Shown in pieces: positions 41,692-49,098 of a stretch of 64,000 nt of DNA. The position numbers and the translations under genes were made by a program. The first letter of the stretch is position 1, and each line of letters starts with the position of its first letter. The notes beneath the pieces were generated by a model. It was not told where the DNA came from. It ran no database searches and worked only from the letters and a program-made list of their open reading frames with translations. This DNA comes from Aquipuribacter sp051216895 (GTDB lineage Bacteria; Actinomycetota; Actinomycetes; Actinomycetales; JBBAYJ01), in assembly GCF_051216895.1 (NCBI RefSeq), contig NZ_JBPKAO010000005.1, positions 186,001 through 250,000 of the forward strand, given 5' to 3'.

Positions 41692-41834
41692 GGCAGGAGG
41701 CCCTCGGTCGCCGGGGTGACGTCGCCCCGGTGCCGCGACGGAGGGCGGAGGAGGCTGTCCTCCAGGCGGGCCATGCCGAGCACCAGGCCCAGGGCCGTGG
41801 TCGGGACGAGCAGGAGGAGCAGCGTCGTGAGCAT
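41688..41834 (-). CDS. Small membrane peptide coupled to the DJ-1/PfpI gene
   Basis: 48 aa: residues 3-21 form one hydrophobic helix ('LLLLLVPTTALGLVLGMA'), followed by a polar tail. GGAG lies 9 nt before the ATG and the stop overlaps the next start (GTGA), an arrangement that argues for real translation. Similar short single-helix ORFs are often missed. Function unknown. Confidence 0.6.
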   Translation of the reverse strand: MLTTLLLLLVPTTALGLVLGMARLEDSLLRPPSRHRGDVTPATEGLLP

Positions 41835-41926
41835 CGTGTGGGTCTCCGTGAGGTTCCGGGGTCCGTCGTCGGGCTGGCAGCCGGGTACCCGAGGCCCCGG
41901 GACGCCAAACCTGACGGCGCAGCGCG

Positions 41927-41953
41927 TTTGCACTCTCGATGCCCGAGTGCCAA
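41927..41953. promoter_or_regulatory. CIRCE element 1 (HrcA site)
   Basis: TTTGCACTC-N9-GAGTGCCAA, a near-consensus CIRCE (consensus TTAGCACTC-N9-GAGTGCTAA). It bears the likely -35 of groEL; AATAAT (41952-41957) just after it is the best -10. HrcA binding here represses groEL until heat shock. Confidence 0.93.
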
Positions 41954-41962
41954 TAATGAGGG

Positions 41963-41989
41963 CTGGCACTCTCATGCCGGGAGTGACAA
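41963..41989. promoter_or_regulatory. CIRCE element 2 (HrcA site)
   Basis: CTGGCACTC-N9-GAGTGACAA, a second CIRCE copy, 9 bp after the first. It lies at or just after the transcription start, so the two sites bracket the -10 region. Centres are 36 bp apart. Confidence 0.92.
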
Positions 41990-42131
41990 AGACCTAGGGG
42001 TCCTGCACGGGCCCCGGGGACCGGCCAGTCGAGGCCAGCGGCAAGGCGGGACGTGACCGTCGGCCGCTGTCCGTCCGTCGCGGGCGACACCGGTCCATGC
42101 CACCCACCGTGTGCGGAGGGATCACCACCAG

Positions 42132-43760
42132 ATGGCCAAGATCATCGCTTTCGACGAGGAAGCCCGGCGCGGCCTCGAGCGGGGAATGAACCAGCTCGCT
42201 GACGCCGTCAAGGTGACGCTCGGCCCCAAGGGCCGCAACGTCGTCCTGGAGAAGAAGTGGGGCGCACCCACGATCACGAACGACGGCGTCTCCATCGCCA
42301 AGGAGATCGAGCTCGAGGACCCGTACGAGAAGATCGGGGCCGAGCTCGTCAAGGAGGTCGCCAAGAAGACGGACGACGTCGCCGGTGACGGAACCACCAC
42401 CGCGACCGTCCTCGCCCAGGCGCTCGTCCGCGAGGGCCTGCGCAACGTGGCGGCCGGCGCCAACCCGATGGCCCTCAAGCGCGGCATCGAGAAGGCCACC
42501 GCGGCCGTCTCGGCCCGTCTGCTGGAGATGGCCAAGGACGTCGAGACCAAGGAGCAGATCGCTTCGACCGCCTCGATCTCCGCTGCTGACACCCAGATCG
42601 GCGAGATGATCGCCGAGGCCATGGACAAGGTCGGCAAGGAAGGCGTCATCACGGTCGAGGAGTCCCAGACCTTCGGTCTGGAGCTCGAGCTCACCGAGGG
42701 CATGCGCTTCGACAAGGGCTACATCAGCCCCTACTTCGCCACCGACACCGAGCGCATGGAGGCCGTCCTCGAGGACGCCTACGTGCTCGTGGTCAACTCG
42801 AAGATCTCCACCGTGAAGGACCTGCTCCCGCTGCTGGAGAAGGTCATGCAGTCGGGCAAGCCGCTGTTCGTGATCTCCGAGGACGTCGAGGGCGAGGCCC
42901 TGGCCACGCTCGTCGTCAACAAGATCCGCGGCACCTTCAAGTCCGCCGCCGTCAAGGCCCCGGGCTTCGGTGACCGTCGCAAGGCCATGCTGCAGGACAT
43001 CGCGATCCTGACCGGTGGCCAGGTCATCTCCGAGGAGGTCGGGCTCAAGCTCGACACCGCGACCCTGGACCTGCTGGGCCACGCCCGCAAGGTCGTCATC
43101 ACCAAGGACGAGACCACGATCGTCGAGGGCGGCGGCGACGCCGACGCCATCGCCGGCCGGGTCAACCAGATCCGCGCGGAGATCGAGAACAGCGACTCCG
43201 ACTACGACCGCGAGAAGCTCCAGGAGCGTCTGGCCAAGCTCGCCGGCGGCGTCGCCGTCATCAAGGCGGGCGCGGCCACCGAGGTCGAGCTCAAGGAGCG
43301 CAAGCACCGCATCGAGGACGCCGTCCGCAACGCCAAGGCGGCCGTCGAGGAGGGCATCGTCCCCGGCGGCGGTGTCGCCCTGGTCAACGCGCTCCCCGCG
43401 CTGGACGACCTCGGCCTGTCCGGTGACGAGGCGACGGGCGCGAACATCGTCCGCGTCGCCCTCGAGGCCCCGCTCAAGCAGATCGCGACCAACGCCGGTC
43501 TCGAGGGTGGTGTCGTGGCCGAGAAGGTCAAGAACCTGCCCGTCGGCGAGGGTCTCAACGCGGCCACCAACACCTACGTCGACATGATGGCCTCGGGCAT
43601 CGTGGAGCCGGCCAAGGTGACGCGTTCCGCGCTGGAGAACGCCGCCAGCATCGCGGCGCTGTTCCTCACCACCGAGGCCGTCGTGGCCGACAAGCCGGAG
43701 AAGACCCCGGCCGGTGGCGGGGGCGACCCCACGGGCGGCATGGGCGGCATGGACTTCTGA
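42132..43760 (+). CDS. groEL: Chaperonin GroEL
   Basis: 542 aa, 60-kDa chaperonin. ATP-site 'GDGTTTATVLAQ', 'KVTLGPKGRNVVLEKKWGAPTITNDG', and the C-terminal Gly/Met tail 'GGMGGMDF' identify it. Stands alone without groES, as the second (essential-type, GroEL2) copy does in actinobacteria. GGAGGG lies 11 nt before the ATG. Regulation by the two CIRCE sites upstream; codon use is noticeably biased to C-ending codons with AAG lysines, fitting high expression. Confidence 0.98.
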   Translation: MAKIIAFDEEARRGLERGMNQLADAVKVTLGPKGRNVVLEKKWGAPTITNDGVSIAKEIELEDPYEKIGAELVKEVAKKTDDVAGDGTTTATVLAQALVREGLRNVAAGANPMALKRGIEKATAAVSARLLEMAKDVETKEQIASTASISAADTQIGEMIAEAMDKVGKEGVITVEESQTFGLELELTEGMRFDKGYISPYFATDTERMEAVLEDAYVLVVNSKISTVKDLLPLLEKVMQSGKPLFVISEDVEGEALATLVVNKIRGTFKSAAVKAPGFGDRRKAMLQDIAILTGGQVISEEVGLKLDTATLDLLGHARKVVITKDETTIVEGGGDADAIAGRVNQIRAEIENSDSDYDREKLQERLAKLAGGVAVIKAGAATEVELKERKHRIEDAVRNAKAAVEEGIVPGGGVALVNALPALDDLGLSGDEATGANIVRVALEAPLKQIATNAGLEGGVVAEKVKNLPVGEGLNAATNTYVDMMASGIVEPAKVTRSALENAASIAALFLTTEAVVADKPEKTPAGGGGDPTGGMGGMDF

Positions 43761-43814
43761 GTCCCGCCACCCGCACCACCTGAACCACGCACCACCTGCA
43801 CGCAGCACCAGGGC

Positions 43815-43844
43815 GAAGGCCCCCGGGATCTCCCGGGGGCCTTC
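43815..43844 (+). terminator. Terminator after groEL
   Basis: GAAGGCCCCCGGGA / TCCCGGGGGCCTTC: 14-bp perfect stem with a TC loop, followed by GTCGTCC. Strong hairpin, no T run. Confidence 0.88.
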
Positions 43845-43889
43845 GTCGTCCGAACGCGAGGGGCGCCGGGGTGTGGTCGGATGGTCACC

Positions 43890-44258
43890 ATGAGCACCGA
43901 CCCGCTGGCAGGCCCGATCGAGCCGTTCCCCGAGGACACCGCCGTCCCGGCCCACACCCACGACCCCGAGACCTACGTGGACCCCGTGCACCAGGAGGTC
44001 GAGACCCACGTCGACCCCGCGGTCGCCGACGCGGTCCACCACGTCCGCGACCGCTTCGGTGCCCGCGGGCTGCGTGACCTGATCACCCTGGCCAGCTACG
44101 AGCTCGAGGTCGCCGAGACCGCGTTCGCGGCGCTCAACGCCCCGGCCGGCCCCGACGAGGCCCAGATCGAGCAGGCGTTCGTCGGCTACGTCCAGGAGGG
44201 GCAGGACGAGGGGGACGTCGAGGGGACGAGCGGGTCGGAGCCGACCCCCACCCGCTGA
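43890..44258 (+). CDS. Small acidic protein of unknown function
   Basis: 122 aa, acidic, no signal peptide or membrane segment. The middle 'DAVHHVRDRFGARGLRDLITLASYELEVAETAFAALN' is probably helical; both ends are rich in Pro, Glu and Asp. An ATG 9 nt upstream (43881) is the alternative start. I do not recognise a family; similar helical cores occur in uncharacterised actinobacterial proteins. Lies between the groEL terminator and a convergent secreted-protein gene. Confidence 0.65.
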   Translation: MSTDPLAGPIEPFPEDTAVPAHTHDPETYVDPVHQEVETHVDPAVADAVHHVRDRFGARGLRDLITLASYELEVAETAFAALNAPAGPDEAQIEQAFVGYVQEGQDEGDVEGTSGSEPTPTR

Positions 44259-44316
44259 GCGCGCGGACCTGACGGGCCGGCGCGGTCCGGGCGGCCTGGC
44301 CGACGCGCTGGTCGCG

Positions 44317-44790
44317 TCAGAAGTTCCACTCGTCGATGTTCGCGGTCGCCACGGGGGCACCCGTCAGGCTGGTGTCGCCGGCGATGACGGTCGACGCCGT
44401 GGCGTTGAGCGTCAGCGTCAGACCGTCCAGGTCGAACAGCTCCACCCGGCCGGCCCCGCGGACCGAGGCGCTGACCGTGCCGTTGTCCAGGTCGATGGTG
44501 AAGTTGCGCAGCCCGACCTCGTCACCGGCCAGCGTGCGGATGGTGATGCCCCCGACGTGCTCGATGGTGCCGTCGTCGGGGTTGCCCACGATGCCGAACT
44601 CGACGCCGCCCTGGTCCCCGGCGGTGAACGGCTGCTGGACGGACACCAGCAGGCTCGCCAGCGTCGCGTTGGGGATGATCTCGGTGTTGCCCTTGCGGTT
44701 GGGGGCCGCGGTGGCCGGTGCGGCGAACGCGGTGGCGGCGAGGGCGGCGGCGCCCACGAGGGCAACGGCGGCGGTGGCGGTGCGCTTCAT
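44317..44790 (-). CDS. Secreted protein of unknown function
   Basis: 157 aa. Clear signal peptide: basic 'MKRT', hydrophobic core to ~residue 24, cleavage near 'ATA-AP'. The mature part has alternating beta-strand-like sequence ('GGITIRTLAGDEVGLRNFTIDLDNGTVSASVRG' region) with no cysteine, so a beta-sandwich-type domain is likely. AGGA lies before the ATG. No named family recognised. Confidence 0.75.
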   Translation of the reverse strand: MKRTATAAVALVGAAALAATAFAAPATAAPNRKGNTEIIPNATLASLLVSVQQPFTAGDQGGVEFGIVGNPDDGTIEHVGGITIRTLAGDEVGLRNFTIDLDNGTVSASVRGAGRVELFDLDGLTLTLNATASTVIAGDTSLTGAPVATANIDEWNF

Positions 44791-44999
44791 GATCCATCCT
44801 TCGGTCGGTGGAGGTCGGTCGGGTGACGGGGTCACCTGCCTGGGGTTACCGGCGGTCGGCGGGGTCCGGATGCACCCGGTTCGCACGGGATGTCGACCGG
44901 GTGGTGTCGCCGGGGCCACGGCGGCAGGTCGGGCCGGGTGCGATGCTTGAGCAGTGAACGACACCGCTGTCGCCCCGCCCCCGTCGCCGCGAGCCGTCC

Positions 45000-46157
45000 G
45001 TGCGTGAGGTCCTGACCGAGCTGCTGCACTGGTGGCGGACGGGTGAGCCGGTCGGGGTCGCGACGGTCGTGGGCACCTGGCGCTCGGCGCCGCGGCAGCC
45101 CGGGGCGCTGATGCTCGTCGGCCCGCACGGGCAGGTCGTGGGCAGCGTGTCCGGCGGCTGCGTCGAGGGCGCGGTGTACGAGCAGGCCGGTGAGGTGCTG
45201 CGCACCGGGACACCGGTCCTGCAGCGCTACGGCGTGAGCGACGACGACGCGTTCGCGGTCGGCCTGTCGTGCGGCGGCGTCCTCGACGTGTTCGTCGAGC
45301 GGGTCGACCCGGACGGCTTCCCCGAGCTCGCCGGTGTCGCCGCCGACGTCGAGGCGGGGCGGCCGGTCGCGGTCTGCACGGTCGTCGCGCACCCCGACCC
45401 GTCCCGGGTGGGCCGTCGGCTGGTGGTGCGACCGTCGTCGGTCGAGGGCACGACCGGCTCGGCGAGGGCCGACGACGCGGTGGCCGCGGACGTGCGGGGC
45501 ATGCTGGCGGGCGGGCGGTCGGACGGGTTGACCTACGGCCCCGACGGCGAGCGTCGGGGCGAGGGCATGCGGGTGTTCGTCGCCTCCTACGCGCCGCGCC
45601 CCCGCATGATCGTGTTCGGCGCGATCGACTTCGCCTCCGCCCTGGCCCGGATCGGCGCGTTCCTGGGGTACCGGGTGACCGTGTGCGACGCCCGGGCCGT
45701 GTTCGCCACCACGACGCGCTTCCCCGACGCCGACGAGGTGGTGGTGCAGTGGCCCCACCGCTACCTGGCGGCCGAGCGCGACGCCGGCCGCGTCGACGAC
45801 CGCACGGCCCTGGCGGTGCTGACCCACGACCCCAAGTTCGACGTCCCGGTGCTCGAGGTCGCGCTGCGCCTGCCGCAGGTGGGCTACGTGGGGGCGATGG
45901 GCAGCCGCCGGACCCACGAGGACCGGTGGCGCCGGCTGCGCGAGGTGGGTCTCACCGAGGCCGAGCTGGCCCGCCTGTCCTCGCCCATCGGGCTGGACCT
46001 GGGGGCCCGCACACCCGAGGAGACCGCGGTGTCGATCGCCGCGGAGATGCTGCAGCTGCAGTGGGGTGGGACGGGCGCGCGGCTGGGTGACGTCGACGGC
46101 CCGGTGCACCACGGCCTGGACCGGGACGAACCGGTGACGTTCGCCGGTAGTCCTTGA
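45000..46157 (+). CDS. XdhC-family protein (molybdoenzyme maturation)
   Basis: 385 aa. Both XdhC domains are present: N-terminal XdhC_CoxI ('VATVVGTWRSAPRQPGALM', 'GSVSGGCVEGAVYEQA', with the Cys) and C-terminal Rossmann domain ('RMIVFGAIDFASALARIGAFLGY', 'LTHDPKFDVPVL', 'YVGAMGSRRTHEDR', 'PIGLDLGARTPEETAVSIAAE'). XdhC proteins bind and sulfurate the molybdenum cofactor before insertion. It opens the cox locus and is upstream of coxG. GTG start without a clear ribosome-binding site. Confidence 0.93.
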   Translation: MREVLTELLHWWRTGEPVGVATVVGTWRSAPRQPGALMLVGPHGQVVGSVSGGCVEGAVYEQAGEVLRTGTPVLQRYGVSDDDAFAVGLSCGGVLDVFVERVDPDGFPELAGVAADVEAGRPVAVCTVVAHPDPSRVGRRLVVRPSSVEGTTGSARADDAVAADVRGMLAGGRSDGLTYGPDGERRGEGMRVFVASYAPRPRMIVFGAIDFASALARIGAFLGYRVTVCDARAVFATTTRFPDADEVVVQWPHRYLAAERDAGRVDDRTALAVLTHDPKFDVPVLEVALRLPQVGYVGAMGSRRTHEDRWRRLREVGLTEAELARLSSPIGLDLGARTPEETAVSIAAEMLQLQWGGTGARLGDVDGPVHHGLDRDEPVTFAGSP

Positions 46158-46182
46158 CGGTTCAACCTGCCCTGGGCACACT
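46154..46182 (+). promoter_or_regulatory. Probable promoter of the coxG leader ORF
   Basis: TTGACG (46154-46159), 17 nt, then CACACT (46177-46182). This is the best -35/-10 pair in the window; transcription would start at about 46189, the ATG of a 28-codon leader ORF. Confidence 0.5.
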
Positions 46183-46188
46183 CCGGCC

Positions 46189-46275
46189 ATGCGACCGACC
46201 TCGACGACGACGTCCAGGCACCTCCGACCTTCCGACGCGCTCCGGTGCGCCGCCCCCGCCGTGCGGGAGGCCTGA
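46189..46275 (+). CDS. Possible 28-aa leader peptide upstream of coxG
   Basis: ATG at 46189 opens a 28-codon frame (begins MRPTSTTTSR, ends APAVREA) that stops 3 nt before the coxG start. The probable promoter ends 6 nt before this ATG, so it would be the first codon of the mRNA. It contains one Cys, several Arg and overlaps the coxG ribosome-binding site, so its translation would influence coxG. Could also be chance. Confidence 0.4.
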   Translation: MRPTSTTTSRHLRPSDALRCAAPAVREA

Positions 46276-46278
46276 CCG

Positions 46279-47115
46279 ATGGAGCTCCAGCACCGCTTCC
46301 ACGTGCCGATCGGCATCGACGAGGCCTGGACCACGTTCAACGACCTCGAGCGCATCGCGCCGTGCCTGCCGGGCGCGCAGCTGACCAGCCTGGAGGGCGA
46401 CGAGTTCGCCGGCAAGGCCAAGGTCAAGGTGGGCCCGGTGTCGATGCAGTTCGCCGGGTCGGGCCGTTTCGTCGAGCGTGACGAGGCCGGCTACCGCGCG
46501 GTGCTCGAGGCCACGGGCAAGGACAGCCGCGGCAACGGGACCGCCGCCGCGACCGTGACCGCCCGTCTGGAGGCCGACGGTGACGGCACCAACGTGATCG
46601 TCGACACCGACCTCAAGGTGTCGGGCAAGGTCGCCCAGTTCGGCAAGAGCATGATCAGCGAGATCGGCGGCAAGCTGCTCGACCAGTTCGCGTCCTGCCT
46701 GGCGGAGACGCTCGCCGCGGGCGACGACGTCACCGAGGCCGCCCCCACCACCACGCCCGCCGACGTCGCCACCTCGGCCGGGACCACCGCGTCCGCGGCC
46801 GGCGCCGGTGCCGGGGCGAGCGTGCAGGACGTGGCGCCCGCCGACCTGCGTCCCGCCGGCTCCGGCCCCGTCGGTGCGCCCGACCCGGCCGTCCCCTCGC
46901 ACACCCCGCAGGCGGGCCCCACCGCCAGCACCACCGGGACCACCTCGCCGATCCCGCCGCGTCGGGCCTTCCAGCCGCAGCCCGAGCCCGAGGCGCTCGA
47001 CCTGGGCTCGGTCCTGCTGCCGACCCTGCTGCGGCGCTACGGGCCGCTGGTCGCGGCCGGTCTCGTCGCCGGCCTGGTCGGCTGGCTGCTCGGTCGCCGC
47101 TCGGCCTCCGCCTGA
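46279..47115 (+). CDS. coxG: CoxG, membrane-tethered SRPBCC protein of CO dehydrogenase
   Basis: 278 aa. Residues ~1-150 are the CoxG SRPBCC domain ('HVPIGIDEAWTTFNDLERIAPCLPGAQL', 'GPVSMQFAG', 'SGKVAQFGKSMISEI'); 155-240 is a disordered Ala/Pro/Thr linker; a C-terminal transmembrane helix ('GPLVAAGLVAGLVGWLLGRR', about 254-273) anchors it to the membrane. CoxG binds quinone and is thought to carry it between membrane and CO dehydrogenase. Good GGGAGG site. First cox-specific gene of the plus-strand set, separated from coxMSL by moa genes. Confidence 0.93.
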   Translation: MELQHRFHVPIGIDEAWTTFNDLERIAPCLPGAQLTSLEGDEFAGKAKVKVGPVSMQFAGSGRFVERDEAGYRAVLEATGKDSRGNGTAAATVTARLEADGDGTNVIVDTDLKVSGKVAQFGKSMISEIGGKLLDQFASCLAETLAAGDDVTEAAPTTTPADVATSAGTTASAAGAGAGASVQDVAPADLRPAGSGPVGAPDPAVPSHTPQAGPTASTTGTTSPIPPRRAFQPQPEPEALDLGSVLLPTLLRRYGPLVAAGLVAGLVGWLLGRRSASA

Positions 47116-47145
47116 GGTGCGCGTGGGCGGGGCCGCGGCCCCGCC

Positions 47146-47151
47146 TACCCT
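47146..47151 (+). promoter_or_regulatory. -10-like box TACCCT for moaE
   Basis: TACCCT ends 7 nt before the ATG at 47159; no ribosome-binding site; leaderless start inferred. The divergent-side moaA has the identical box. Confidence 0.45.
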
Positions 47152-47158
47152 CGTGACC

Positions 47159-47614
47159 ATGAGCACCCCAGGCTGCGTCGTGGTCCTCGCCGGCATCAGC
47201 GAGGCACCGATCGGCGTCGAGGACCTCCGAGCCCGGGTCGCCGGGCCGACCCACGGCGCCGTCGTCACCTTCGACGGCGTCGTGCGCGACCACGACACCC
47301 CCGGTCGTGGTGCGGTGACCCTGCTGGACTACGAGGCCCACCCCGACGCGGCCGCGGTCGTGCAGCGGGTCGCCGAGGAGGTCGCCGCGACGTCGTCCGC
47401 GGGGGCGCTCGCGGTGCTGCACCGGGTCGGTCCGCTCGTGGTGGGCGACTGCGCCCTGGCCGTGGCGGTGTCCGCGGCGCACCGCGGCGACGCGTTCACC
47501 ACCGCCGCCGCCCTGGTCGACGCGGTCAAGGACCGGCTCCCGGTCTGGAAGCACCAGCACTTCGCCGACGGCAGCGACGAGTGGGTCGGCCTGGGCGAGC
47601 TCGACCCCCGCTGA
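47159..47614 (+). CDS. moaE: Molybdopterin synthase catalytic subunit MoaE
   Basis: 151 aa, normal length. 'GAVVTFDGVVRDHD', 'LDYEAHPDAA', 'HRVGPLVVGDCALAVAVSAAHRGDAF' and the catalytic-lysine region 'VKDRLPVWKHQHFADG' match MoaE. Converts cyclic pyranopterin monophosphate to molybdopterin with sulfur from MoaD. Convergent with moaD, 12 nt between stops. Its presence in the cox locus fits the need of CoxL for molybdenum cofactor. Confidence 0.95.
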   Translation: MSTPGCVVVLAGISEAPIGVEDLRARVAGPTHGAVVTFDGVVRDHDTPGRGAVTLLDYEAHPDAAAVVQRVAEEVAATSSAGALAVLHRVGPLVVGDCALAVAVSAAHRGDAFTTAAALVDAVKDRLPVWKHQHFADGSDEWVGLGELDPR

Positions 47615-47626
47615 ACGTCAGTGGGG

Positions 47627-47884
47627 TCAGCCCCCGCTGAACGGGGGCAGCACGTCGAGCTCGGCGGCGCCGCCGACGGGCGCGTCGGCGCGGGCCGACA
47701 CCCCGTCGAGCAGGAACGAGCAGGCCGGCACCACGCGGGCCAGCGCGGGCCGGTCGGCGCTGAGGCGCCCCAGCACGTCGGCGACGGAGTCCGCGTCCTG
47801 CACGGCGACGGTGGTCTCGCGCGTACCCGCGGCGGCTCGGGCGCCGGCGAAGAACCGCACCCGCACGTCCGGGACCTCAGCCAC
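47627..47884 (-). CDS. moaD: Molybdopterin synthase sulfur carrier MoaD
   Basis: 85 aa, ubiquitin-like fold, ending in the required Gly-Gly ('LPPFSGG'). Carries the thiocarboxylate used by MoaE. GTG start lies 5 nt upstream of the moaA stop, so the genes overlap by 8 bp and are translationally coupled. Confidence 0.94.
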   Translation of the reverse strand: MAEVPDVRVRFFAGARAAAGTRETTVAVQDADSVADVLGRLSADRPALARVVPACSFLLDGVSARADAPVGGAAELDVLPPFSGG

Positions 47885-48953
47885 CGATGGCGCTCATCGG
47901 TCGGTCCGGGCGGACGAAGCCCTCGTCGTCGCTGCCGTGCCCGGCCTTCTTGGCCCAGGCGTTGCCGCGCCACGCCGCGGCCAGGGTCTCGTCGTCGGCC
48001 CCGGAGCGGATCAGCCCCCGCAGGTCGGTCCCGCTCGCGGAGAACAGGCAGCTGCGCACCTGGCCGTCGGCGGTCAGGCGCATCCGGTCGCAGTCACCGC
48101 AGAACGGCCGGGTGACGGAGGCGATGACGCCGACGGTGCCGAGCCGGACGCCGCCCTCGAGCACCTCCCAGCGCTCCGCGGGGGCGCTGCCGCGCTGCGC
48201 CACGGGCACCAGCTCGAAGGCCGTCGACAGGGTGGCGAGCACCTCGGCCGCGGTGACCATGCTCGAGCGGTCCCAGCTGTCGTGGGCGTCCAGCGGCATG
48301 TGCTCGATGATGCGGAGCTCGACGCCGGTCGCGCAGGCCCAGCGGACCAGGTCGACCGGCTCGTCCTCGTTGACGCCCCGCACCACCAGCGTGTTGATCT
48401 TGAGCGGCGTCAGACCGGCGGCCAGGGCGGCGTCGACCCCGAGCAGCACGTCGTGGAGCCGGTCCCGCTGTGTGATGGCCTGGTAGCGGCTGCGCTGCAG
48501 CGTGTCCAGGCTGATGGTCACCCGGTCCAGACCCGCGGCGGCGAGGTCGCCGGCACGGCGGTCCAGGCCGATGCCGTTCGTGGTCAGGGCCGTCTTCACC
48601 GGCCGGCCGTCGGGGGTGCGCAGCGAGGACGCGGCCTCGACCAGGGCCGGGAGGTCCTTGCGCAGCAGCGGCTCGCCACCGGTGAACCGGACCTCGTCGA
48701 TGCCCAGGTCGCGCACCGCGAGCCGGACCAGGCGGACGATCTCCTCCGAGCTCAGCAGCTCCGGACCCGGCAGCCACGGCAGGCCCTCCGGCGGCATGCA
48801 GTACGAGCAGCGCAGGTTGCACCGGTCGGTCAGCGAGACGCGCAGGTCACGGGCCCGGCGGCCGTAGGTGTCCAGCAGGCCCGTCTCGCCGGCCGGGCGG
48901 GGTGTCCTGGCCGTCACGGGGAGGGTGGGCATCCCCAGGCCGACGCTCGTCAT
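47877..48953 (-). CDS. moaA: GTP 3',8-cyclase MoaA
   Basis: 358 aa radical SAM enzyme. N-terminal cluster 'CNLRCSYC', 'RFTGGEPLLRKDL', C-terminal cluster 'CGDCDRMRLTADG..SCLF', and the C-terminal Gly-Gly. First step of molybdenum-cofactor synthesis. ATG at 48953 preferred over the GTG one codon upstream because TACCCT lies 6 nt before it. Divergent from coxM, with 145 bp between them. Confidence 0.96.
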   Translation of the reverse strand: MTSVGLGMPTLPVTARTPRPAGETGLLDTYGRRARDLRVSLTDRCNLRCSYCMPPEGLPWLPGPELLSSEEIVRLVRLAVRDLGIDEVRFTGGEPLLRKDLPALVEAASSLRTPDGRPVKTALTTNGIGLDRRAGDLAAAGLDRVTISLDTLQRSRYQAITQRDRLHDVLLGVDAALAAGLTPLKINTLVVRGVNEDEPVDLVRWACATGVELRIIEHMPLDAHDSWDRSSMVTAAEVLATLSTAFELVPVAQRGSAPAERWEVLEGGVRLGTVGVIASVTRPFCGDCDRMRLTADGQVRSCLFSASGTDLRGLIRSGADDETLAAAWRGNAWAKKAGHGSDDEGFVRPDRPMSAIGG

Positions 48954-48959
48954 CACATC

Positions 48960-48965
48960 AGGGTA
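48960..48965 (-). promoter_or_regulatory. -10-like box TACCCT for moaA-moaD
   Basis: TACCCT on the minus strand, 6 nt before the ATG at 48953; leaderless start inferred. Confidence 0.45.
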
Positions 48966-49015
48966 AGCGCGAGCACCGACGGGCTGTTCCGTCGGCCGGG
49001 CGCACCGGCTAAGGA

Positions 49016-49062
49016 ATCACTTAGGTGGCTGTTGACAGATCACCTACTTCGGCAGGGATAGT
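49016..49062 (+). promoter_or_regulatory. coxM promoter with inverted and direct repeats
   Basis: TTGACA (49032-49037) and GATAGT (49057-49062), 19 nt apart, form a likely promoter with a leader of about 30 nt. The -35 lies between TAGGTG (49022-49027) and CACCTA (49041-49046), an inverted repeat, and ATCAC(T/C)TA is repeated directly at 49016 and 49039. This looks like a regulator site; the LysR-type gene at 56511 is one candidate. Confidence 0.5.
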
Positions 49063-49098
49063 CAGTACTCGCCACCGACACCGACGTCTGGGGTTCAC

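Noticed and set aside
41994..44360. 788-codon open frame antisense to groEL
   Set aside because: Shadow of a strongly biased gene; Gly/Asp/Leu/Val-rich low-complexity translation with no domain.
44822..44836. GGTGAC-GGG-GTCACC palindrome upstream of the secreted-protein gene
   Set aside because: Short, no second copy, and no promoter element could be placed around it; the 209-bp gap is otherwise featureless.
46165..46178. ACCTGCCCTGGGCA near the coxG promoter as a third copy of the alcohol-regulon palindrome
   Set aside because: Only the left arm partly matches; the inverted arm and the 2-bp centre are missing.
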